From contig CAYJGC010000044.1 in NCBI GenBank assembly GCA_964369725.1, positions 1 through 14,383 on the forward strand: a stretch of DNA of 14,383 bases, written 5' to 3'. The stretch is from Paraeggerthella sp964369725 (GTDB lineage: Bacteria > Actinomycetota > Coriobacteriia > Coriobacteriales > Eggerthellaceae). Numbering within the stretch: the stretch's first letter is position 1; each line of letters begins with the position of its first letter. The translations under genes were made by a program, and so were the position numbers. Below the pieces are notes generated by a model. That model saw only the letters and a program-made list of their open reading frames with translations. It had not been told where the DNA came from and did no database searches. This document shows positions 6,992 through 12,710 of the stretch, in pieces.

Positions 6992-8481
6992 ATGGCTCGA
7001 CTTTTTGGCACCGATGGAGTGCGGGGAGAAGCAAATAAAGATTTGACGTGCGATCTAGCGTTTAAGCTGGGACAAGCTATAGTAGTTTTTCAGGGAAAGA
7101 CAATTTTAGTAGGTAAAGACACGCGTCTTTCAGGAGACATGCTCGAAGCTTCTTTTGTTGCGGGTATCATGTCTGNNNNNNNNNNNNNNNNNNNNNNNNN
7201 NNNNNNNNNNNNNNNNNNNNNNNNNNNNNNNNNNNNNNNNNNNNNNNNNNNNNNNNNNNNNNNNNNNNNNNNNNNACGCGTCTTTCAGGAGACATGCTCG
7301 AAGCTTCTTTTGTTGCGGGTATCATGTCTGTAGGAGGCACTGCGCTCACTGCAGGCGTTGTTCCTACCCCTGCTATTGCTTATTTAGTGCGAGAATTGCA
7401 TTGTGATGGCGGCGTGGTCATTTCTGCCTCTCATAACCCACCGGAGTATAACGGAATCAAGCTCTTTGATGCCCAGGGCTTTAAGCTAACTGATGCTGTA
7501 GAGGACGCTATTGAAGCGTTCGTCACAAGTGGCGGAGCGTCAGATGATGAGCTGTCTAAGGGTGATGAGGTGGGTGTAGTCCTTCCCGTGACCGAAGCTG
7601 TTGAGTTGTATGTCGCCCACGCCGTATCAACGGTTATGAGTGATGGCGTCGACTTTAAGGGAATGAAGATTGCTCTTGACGCTGGTCATGGCGCATCCTG
7701 CGAATCAAGTGCAGAAGCACTTCGTCGGCTTGGAGCAGAAGTTATAGCCATAAATGAAGAGTTTGATGGTACTGATATTAATGTTGGATGTGGTTCAACT
7801 TGTTTAGAGCCTTTGCGACAGCTTGTTGCGGAGGTTGGCGCTGACGTAGGGATAGCGCACGATGGTGATGCTGACCGTGTCATGATGGTTGATGCAAAAG
7901 GCAATGAAATTGACGGCGATATGATGGAGGCGGTTTGTGCAATAGACCTCAAAGAGAGGGGAAGGCTAACCGGTAATACAGTCGTGTCAACGGTAATGTG
8001 CAATTTGGGTCTTAATCACGCAATGCGTGACGCGGGCATTGAACTGGTTCAAACAAAAGTAGGGGACCGTTACGTCCTTGAGGTTATGCGGGAGTGGGGC
8101 TTTGTGCTTGGCGGCGAGCAAAGTGGCCACATGATTTTCCTTGACCATAATTCAACCGGAGACGGATTGGTGAGCGCCTTGCAGTTTATTGCAGCATGTA
8201 GACGCGCAAAGAAAACAGCAGAAGAGGCTGTATCAGTCATGACTCGTTTCCCTCAAACACTGATTAACGTACATGTAGAGGATAAGGAAGCCTTAGGAGT
8301 TAATGAAGCAGTTCAAGCAGCTGTCGCAGTTGCTGAAAAGGAGCTGGGAGAGAATGGTCGCGTGCTTTTGCGTCCGAGTGGTACTGAGCCGGTAGTTCGC
8401 GTTATGGTCGAGGCTTTTGATGCGATGGAAGCGCAACGCCATGCAGAAGCGCTCGTGGCTGTAATTGAAAGAGAAGCCTAA
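6992..8481 (+). CDS. glmM: Phosphoglucosamine mutase, interrupted by an assembly gap
   Basis: GlmM interconverts glucosamine-6-phosphate and glucosamine-1-phosphate in the cytoplasm, supplying UDP-GlcNAc for peptidoglycan. The N-terminal piece (6992-7175) begins MARLFGTDGVRGEAN. After 100 Ns the rest runs to TAA at 8479-8481. The bases on either side of the gap are the same 55-bp sequence. Merging the two copies gives one uninterrupted frame of 444 residues, the normal size for the family. Family motifs are all present: the phosphoserine loop ISASHNPPEYNG (catalytic Ser at 7429-7431, residue 95 of the merged protein), the metal loop DGDADR, the sugar-binding GGEQSGH and the C-terminal phosphate-binding RPSGTEPVVRV. 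Read literally, the two halves are out of frame by 155 bases, so automatic annotation may split the gene or call it broken. I infer the gene is intact in the organism. It is the second gene of a hisE-glmM unit. Confidence 0.93.
7121..7175 (+). repeat. 55-bp direct repeat, left copy at the gap edge
   Basis: These 55 bases of glmM (codons for TRLSGDMLEASFVAGIMS plus one base) recur exactly at 7276-7330 on the far side of the N run. The copies end and begin precisely at the gap edges. That fits unmerged overlapping contig ends and not a biological repeat. Confidence 0.95.
7176..7275. other. Assembly gap of 100 Ns
   Basis: Exactly 100 Ns, the customary placeholder for a gap of unknown size. Because the flanks are identical over 55 bp and GlmM is continuous when they are merged, the true gap length is probably zero or negative (an overlap). 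Confidence 0.98.
7276..7330 (+). repeat. 55-bp direct repeat, right copy at the gap edge
   Basis: This is an exact copy of 7121-7175 that starts on the first base after the Ns. It reads in the glmM frame and runs straight on into VGGTALTAGVVPTP, the expected continuation of the protein. Confidence 0.95.
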
Positions 8482-8556
8482 ACGTTATTCTTTGAGCAAA
8501 AATCTAGGGGTAGTCTTTTAGATTGACCCATAAATTCAATGTACTATTGAACCAAA

Positions 8557-8590
8557 AGCCCCGCTTATTGCAAGCGGGGCTAGTTTTATG
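8557..8590 (+). terminator. Intrinsic terminator after glmM
   Basis: A perfect 10-bp GC-rich stem (AGCCCCGCTT at 8557-8566 with 8572-8581) closes a 5-base loop and is followed by AGTTTTATG. It lies 75 bases after the glmM stop and separates the hisE-glmM unit from yoeB. The remaining sequence before it (8482-8556) shows no gene. Confidence 0.85.
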
Positions 8591-8595
8591 TGGTT

Positions 8596-8712
8596 ATGAT
8601 TTTTTGCATTGTAAGAGGATGGGTAAAATTAGACACGTGTATCGATTGTATTCAGGGAATGTTTGTAGTTGTGACGAAAGGCACTCTCCACGAAGTTGAC
8701 TTTTATGATTAA
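8596..8712 (+). pseudogene. Short open frame overlapping yoeB start, possible antitoxin remnant
   Basis: A 38-codon frame starts at ATG 8596 and ends with TAA at 8710-8712, overlapping the yoeB ATG (8705) by eight bases. Such overlap is typical of antitoxin-toxin pairs. Its last residues (KGTLHEVDFYD) vaguely resemble the acidic ends of Phd/YefM-type antitoxins, but the N-terminal part is Cys-rich and unlike any antitoxin I know. The 114 bases between the glmM terminator and yoeB are too short for a normal 75-90 residue antitoxin. It may be a decayed tail or chance. No clear ribosome binding site precedes it. Confidence 0.25.
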
Positions 8713-8968
8713 GTCATGGTCAGATGATGCTTGGAAAGATTTTCAGTACTGGACAAAGCAAGATAGAAAAACACTCAAACGTATTTTGCAACTCTTGAAA
8801 GATATTGATAGAAATGGGTATGATGGCATTGGTAAGCCTGAGCGACATACGGGCGGCTTGTCGCGTTACTGGAGTAGGCGTATTGATGACTGTAATCGTT
8901 TGGTGTATCGCATTGAAGGCAATACGGTCATGATTGTTCAGTGCGGCGCTCATTATGCAGACAAGTAA
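8705..8968 (+). CDS. yoeB: YoeB-type mRNA interferase toxin
   Basis: YoeB toxins bind the ribosome and cut mRNA in the A site; in known systems a YefM antitoxin restrains them. From ATG 8705 the product is 87 residues, the usual family size. The catalytic residues then fall at the same numbers as in E. coli YoeB: Glu46 (GKPE), Arg59 (WSRRI), Arg65 (RLVY), His83 and Tyr84 (AHY). This numbering match is why ATG 8705 is preferred to the TTG at 8696. All key residues are intact, so the toxin is probably active if made. Translation signals are weak: only GAAG at 8692-8695, nine bases upstream. No full-length antitoxin gene lies on either side. Upstream is the glmM terminator, downstream the convergent ppk1. 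A weak promoter could lie around TAAAAT at 8624-8629. Family identity is strong. Toxicity and partner are unknown. Confidence 0.92.
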   Translation: MIKSWSDDAWKDFQYWTKQDRKTLKRILQLLKDIDRNGYDGIGKPERHTGGLSRYWSRRIDDCNRLVYRIEGNTVMIVQCGAHYADK

Positions 8969-8999
8969 AAAATACCCCACTTGTAATCAAATGGGGTAT
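8966..8999 (-). terminator. Terminator of ppk1, shared with yoeB
   Basis: An 8-bp stem (8972-8979 with 8992-8999), then one mismatch and a 3-bp inner stem, closes a TAAT loop. Read on the - strand it is followed by a run of seven Ts (complement of 8966-8972), a good terminator for ppk1. On the + strand the tail is AAGAGCTACTTTTTC, weaker but possibly enough to end the convergent yoeB transcript. Confidence 0.75.
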
Positions 9000-9004
9000 A
9001 AGAG

Positions 9005-11491
9005 CTACTTTTTCTTTCGCAAGAATATACTGAGAATTCTTGCGAGTAGTCGCGGTTTTTTGCCTGGCGATATGGTTATCTGCTGCATCGGCATTCCTTC
9101 TTCAAATTTGTTTGAAGAAGGAATGTTTGGTTTAGTAGGCATGGATCCTGTTTCGCTTTGAGCCGCGGGTAAGATTTCGGGCTCAGCATTGGCTATTTGT
9201 TTTGCTTCAAGGGGCGGCTCAATGCAGTCTGCTTCAAAAACGACCTCTTCAAGATCTCTTCGAGCTTGTTCAGCGTGTTCTAGCTTAGAGAGTTCATATT
9301 TGTTATAAGCTTCCTTGATAAGGAACTTTTGAGATTCAAATAAAACCGCGTCACCATGCTCATTTTTTTCTGCGAAAAATCCAAGCGGTGTATAGTCTTT
9401 GCTCGGTAAGAGTTCACGCAGTTTGGCTGTGTCCGCAAGACAGACATCTAGATACTCAAGAACTTGGTTTCTAATTGCCTGATCAAGGAGCGGCCATGCA
9501 ATTTCAATGCGCTTATCCATATTGCGTGTCATGAGGTCAGCACTCGAGAGGTAGATCTGCGAGTTGTCACGCGGACCGAATCCGTAGATACGACTATGCT
9601 CAAGAAGTCGCCCTACCACAGAGACAACGCGTACATTGTCGGTATAGTTCTCGAGGCCAGGTATGATGCAAGATATTCCACGGACAAACAAGGTAATAGA
9701 AACGCCTGCCTGTGAAGCTTCGACAATTTTTTCAATGACATCTTTGTCGGTAATAGAATTTGTTTTGAAGAAAACACCACATGGTTTTCCAGCTTGCGCA
9801 AGAGCAATCTGCTCGTCAATATTTGCAAGAATTTTTGGCTTGATCTGCAAAGGTGCAACCCAAAGCGTTGAATAGTTGTCAGAAGTGTTTTCAAGTGCCA
9901 TATTGCGGAAGAATTCAGTGGCATCTTGTCCGATTTTTACGTCGGTAGTAATAAAGGATAAGTCGGTATAAAGCTTCGCGGTTTTTTCGTTATAATTTCC
10001 CGTTCCCAATTGAGTGATATGTTGAACCTTATTGTCCGCTTGACGCGTTATGCAGCAAATTTTTGAATGGACTTTGAAGTTGTGAAAGCCGTAAATAACA
10101 TTGCATCCTGCTTCTTCAAAACGTTGCGACCATTCAATGTTGTTGCTTTCGTCAAAACGAGCACGGAGTTCAAACAACGCGGTTACTTCCTTGCCGTTTT
10201 CTGCGGCAGCAATAAGCGCTTCAGCTAAATGTGACTGGCTTGCGAGTCGGTACAAAGTAATTTTTATTGACACTACTGAAGGGTCCACTGCTGCCTCGCG
10301 AAGCAGCTGCACAAAGGCATCCATGCATTCGTAGGGGTAGGACAAGAGGACTTCTTTTTCCGTAACTTGTTCGAGGATGGAGCGATTGCGATCAAGGCAA
10401 CTTGGCCATTGGGGAGTGAAGGCGGAATTGGTCAGCTTGGAGCGATTGTCTTTAGGTATGCGTCCTGCAAGTCCCCACGTGTAGCTCATGTTAAGAGGAA
10501 CTGATGTGACGTAGGTTTGGTGAGGCTTGAGGGCAAGTTTTTTGAGAAGTAGTTTTTCAAGGACTGAAGACAAGGGCTTTTCGCTCTCGAGGCGCACAGG
10601 AGCGAGGCGAGCGCGTTTTTTGAGAATGCGCTTCATGTACTCACGATAATCTTCGTCGCTCGCGTCGGTGCTCTCCGTTGCATCGAGGTCGGCGTTGCGT
10701 GTGACGCAAATGATATTGGTGTGCTTGATGGCATACATGGAAAACACTTCCGAAGCAACCATCTGTATGGCATGTTCAAGCAAGATAAACGAGAAGCCTT
10801 CTCCGGGAAGACTGATAACCCGTTCACACTGACGGGGCATGGGAATGAGTCCAAGCATAGCGTCGTGGGTACCTACGTTACTTGCTTCTTCCGAAAGAAT
10901 CTCTTTCGTTTTGAGCACTTTCTTACGGCTGGATGCTTTTTCATCTAAACGCACTACGACATACAGCGCGCCGTTTTCAAGATGAGGGAACGGATGGCGA
11001 GTATTTATTATTTGTGGCGACAAGAAAGGCATAACATTATTTTCAATATGACGCATAAGAAAAGCCCGCTGCTTTTCGTTAAGATCGTCAGGTTGAAGAT
11101 GATGGATATCTTTACTTGCAAGCTGTCGGCATACTTCGTTAAAAGTGCGTTCTTGAATGGGGTAGAGCTCGCGACAGCGTTCGTGAATTGCAAATAATTG
11201 CTCGGCGGGAGTCATGCTGGATTTGGAGTCAATGATATGTTTTTTGATTAAAGATAGGTCGGTAAGGCTTCCTACGCGAACCATAAAAAATTCTTGTAGG
11301 TTGCTCCAAAAAATCGAAATAAAATTGAGTCTTTCAAGGAGCGGAACTGTTTCATCTGCGCCTTGGTCGAGTACTCGTTCGTTAAAGGCGAGCCAAGAAA
11401 GTTCTCGATTTTGCATATAGGGAACCGCGGGTCGTGTTGTTTGAGTAGTTGCTTCAAGGGATGTCTGGTTGTTGATGGTTTCTTCGGTCAT
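9005..11491 (-). CDS. ppk1: Polyphosphate kinase 1 with a C-terminal tail
   Basis: Ppk1 reversibly transfers the terminal phosphate of ATP to polyphosphate. The 828-residue protein starts with the family signature NRELSWLAFNERVL and NLQEFFMVRV. His475 (KVHSK) is the autophosphorylated histidine (E. coli His435), Arg415 and Arg445 match Arg375 and Arg405 at the same 30-residue spacing, and His632 (LEHSRIYGFG) matches His592. SSADLMTRNMDKRIE follows, as expected. Most Ppk1 proteins are about 690-740 residues. Here about 110 extra residues follow the conserved end, low-complexity and charged, closing with a basic amphipathic stretch (KKPRLLARILSIFLRKKK). The start at 11491 is chosen because GGAGG lies eight bases before it; in-frame ATGs at 11506 and 11527 are alternatives. 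The gene lies 72 bases after ppx on the same strand with no terminator between, so cotranscription is likely. Confidence 0.96.
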   Translation of the reverse strand: MTEETINNQTSLEATTQTTRPAVPYMQNRELSWLAFNERVLDQGADETVPLLERLNFISIFWSNLQEFFMVRVGSLTDLSLIKKHIIDSKSSMTPAEQLFAIHERCRELYPIQERTFNEVCRQLASKDIHHLQPDDLNEKQRAFLMRHIENNVMPFLSPQIINTRHPFPHLENGALYVVVRLDEKASSRKKVLKTKEILSEEASNVGTHDAMLGLIPMPRQCERVISLPGEGFSFILLEHAIQMVASEVFSMYAIKHTNIICVTRNADLDATESTDASDEDYREYMKRILKKRARLAPVRLESEKPLSSVLEKLLLKKLALKPHQTYVTSVPLNMSYTWGLAGRIPKDNRSKLTNSAFTPQWPSCLDRNRSILEQVTEKEVLLSYPYECMDAFVQLLREAAVDPSVVSIKITLYRLASQSHLAEALIAAAENGKEVTALFELRARFDESNNIEWSQRFEEAGCNVIYGFHNFKVHSKICCITRQADNKVQHITQLGTGNYNEKTAKLYTDLSFITTDVKIGQDATEFFRNMALENTSDNYSTLWVAPLQIKPKILANIDEQIALAQAGKPCGVFFKTNSITDKDVIEKIVEASQAGVSITLFVRGISCIIPGLENYTDNVRVVSVVGRLLEHSRIYGFGPRDNSQIYLSSADLMTRNMDKRIEIAWPLLDQAIRNQVLEYLDVCLADTAKLRELLPSKDYTPLGFFAEKNEHGDAVLFESQKFLIKEAYNKYELSKLEHAEQARRDLEEVVFEADCIEPPLEAKQIANAEPEILPAAQSETGSMPTKPNIPSSNKFEEGMPMQQITISPGKKPRLLARILSIFLRKKK
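9092..9125 (-). repeat. Perfect 15-bp inverted repeat inside ppk1
   Basis: Positions 9092-9106 are the exact reverse complement of 9111-9125, with a 4-base spacer. The hairpin lies in the part of ppk1 coding for the non-conserved tail (around SSNKFEEGMP). No T tract follows on either strand, so it does not look like a terminator. It may be mRNA structure or a small palindromic insertion. Confidence 0.85.
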
Positions 11492-11499
11492 ATTACCTA

Positions 11500-11504
11500 C
11501 CTCC
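11500..11504 (-). promoter_or_regulatory. Ribosome binding site of ppk1
   Basis: On the - strand GGAGG is followed by TAGGTAAT and ATG at 11491. A second motif, AAGGAG, lies 11 bases before the in-frame ATG at 11506, so that start cannot be excluded. It would add only five residues. Confidence 0.7.
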
Positions 11505-11563
11505 ATATATAAAAAATCTCCTTGCATCTTACCTTGCGGACACGTACTTAAAGGGCTTATGCA

Positions 11564-12487
11564 CTAGCTGAGGATTCGGTCGATAAGATATCCTTCCCGA
11601 ACGCCATATTTGCAAATTGCCACCTCGGTAGCGTGCAGTTCTTCTAAAAGGGTGTATAAAATAACACACCCCGGAACAAGAGTATGAATGCGCTCGGCGG
11701 ATGCTTTAAGCGCTCTATGGGCAAAAAGCGCTGGATCCTTGCTGCATTGATTTAGTATCTCATGAATTTCTTGTTTTGTTATTGTCTTTGGGCGTATTTT
11801 GTAATCGTACATTTGCTGAAGCATTTTTGCTGCTGCTCGCGCACTGCCACCAATGCCAAAAAGCGTATTACAACGGTATGTTGCAAGATGGGGGAGTTGT
11901 GAAAGATGGCTGCGTAGGGTGAATGCAATAGATTGCATTTCTTCTTCAGTGGGCAATATTTCATGTACGTGCTGCTTGAAAGAAGAAAGCGACCCTTGGC
12001 CAATGCTAGTGTTGTTGAAGTCGCTTCCGTTGTAGATGCGCGTGAGTTCTGTTGAACCGCCACCAATGTCAACAAGCGTACCCTGCTCAACATAGCGATC
12101 GCATGTTGCTCCTACAAAACCAAGATGAGCTTCGTCTTCTTCAGACAAAAGAACAAGAGATAAGCCAGTACGCTCTTCAATGCGAGCAATTGCTTCAGCG
12201 CTGTTGTGAGCGTTCCTGAGAACTGCAGTTGCAAAGACTTCCAGCTTTACACATTTGAAGTAATGGGCACGTTTCATGTGTCCTTTTAATACGCTAACGG
12301 CTTTGTCGATTCCTGCATCACTAAATATTCCCTGGGAAACATAAGCCGAAAGACCCGCCATAACTTTATCGTTCAAGAGGCTTTTGAAGTCTTTATTGGT
12401 GTAGGTTTGTAGCGTGTTGTCTTTGACTTCAAATATCACTAAGCGAATAGTGTTTGATCCGAGGTCTATTACTCCATAATTAGGCAT
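11564..12487 (-). CDS. ppx: Exopolyphosphatase, Ppx/GppA family
   Basis: Ppx/GppA enzymes belong to the actin/Hsp70-like ATPase superfamily and release phosphate from polyphosphate, or remove the 5' phosphate of pppGpp. The 307-residue protein shows the first phosphate motif YGVIDLGSNTIRLVIFEV at its start, the ATAVLRNAHNSAEAI block, the LLSEEDEAHLGF block with its acidic residues, the second phosphate motif LVDIGGGSTEL and the typical end GVREGYLIDRI. It is the short form without the extra C-terminal domains of E. coli Ppx, like actinobacterial Ppx proteins. Longer frames start at 12568 and 12550, but these lie at or upstream of the best promoter -10 (12549-12554), so 12487, or possibly 12517, is the real start. 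The ribosome binding site is weak. Being first in a ppx-ppk1 unit argues for polyphosphate as substrate, but GppA activity cannot be excluded by sequence. Confidence 0.92.
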   Translation of the reverse strand: MPNYGVIDLGSNTIRLVIFEVKDNTLQTYTNKDFKSLLNDKVMAGLSAYVSQGIFSDAGIDKAVSVLKGHMKRAHYFKCVKLEVFATAVLRNAHNSAEAIARIEERTGLSLVLLSEEDEAHLGFVGATCDRYVEQGTLVDIGGGSTELTRIYNGSDFNNTSIGQGSLSSFKQHVHEILPTEEEMQSIAFTLRSHLSQLPHLATYRCNTLFGIGGSARAAAKMLQQMYDYKIRPKTITKQEIHEILNQCSKDPALFAHRALKASAERIHTLVPGCVILYTLLEELHATEVAICKYGVREGYLIDRILS

Positions 12488-12548
12488 GATGGCTGTCTCG
12501 TTAATCTTTATGCGCATGAATGCTGCGCATATGTTGGATAGTGCTTCC

Positions 12549-12576
12549 ATTGTAAGGAAGTTTTGCAAGAGTGCAA
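12549..12576 (-). promoter_or_regulatory. Probable promoter of ppx-ppk1
   Basis: On the - strand TTGCAC (12571-12576) and TACAAT (12549-12554) are separated by 16 bases, close to the housekeeping sigma consensus. Transcription would start near 12541, about 55 bases before the ppx ATG. Confidence 0.65.
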
Positions 12577-12581
12577 TGCGT

Positions 12582-12598
12582 GTCTACGAAACGTAGAC
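12582..12598. promoter_or_regulatory. Dyad between the divergent ppx and pap promoters
   Basis: GTCTACG and CGTAGAC form a perfect 7-bp inverted repeat around AAA. It starts six bases upstream of the ppx -35 element and lies about 55 bases upstream of the pap -10. The position suits a regulator serving both directions. Operator function is inferred; no regulator family is recognised. Confidence 0.4.
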
Positions 12599-12652
12599 GA
12601 GAATTTTTCCTTTTCTTAACATAAGCTTGATATAAATTGTTTAGAGGTGCCG

Positions 12653-12661
12653 TGGTATGAT
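12653..12661 (+). promoter_or_regulatory. Probable extended -10 promoter of pap
   Basis: TGGTATGAT is a TGn-extended -10 hexamer. No good -35 lies at 16-18 bases; TTGATA at 12627-12632 is too far, with a 23-base spacer. The expected start near 12668 leaves a leader of about 43 bases before the pap ATG. Confidence 0.5.
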
Positions 12662-12710
12662 GAGTTGTGGAGCTCGTGCAATGAGCCTATGGTAAAGGAA
12701 GGATAACCCC

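Noticed and set aside
6992..8481. glmM as a genuine pseudogene or split gene
   Set aside because: The frame break lies only in the N run, and the 55-bp flanking identity restores a full-length protein with all motifs.
8501..8524. Weak inverted repeat AATCTA/TAGATT after glmM
   Set aside because: Only six base pairs with a long AT-rich loop; the strong terminator just downstream explains the region.
8535..8551. Palindrome TTCAAT-GTACT-ATTGAA as a YefM-YoeB operator
   Set aside because: It contains TGTACT, one base from the TGTACA core reported for the E. coli yefM operator, but it lies before the glmM terminator, about 150 bases from yoeB with no promoter beside it. Probably chance.
11550..11560. 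AAAGGGCTTAT near the ppx end matching an arm of post-rpoC hairpin 2
   Set aside because: An 11-base match without a paired arm is expected by chance in a window of this size.
12550..12568. Longer ppx starts giving 328 or 334 residues
   Set aside because: They overlap the best promoter elements and add residues before the conserved YGVIDLGSN start that do not resemble the family.
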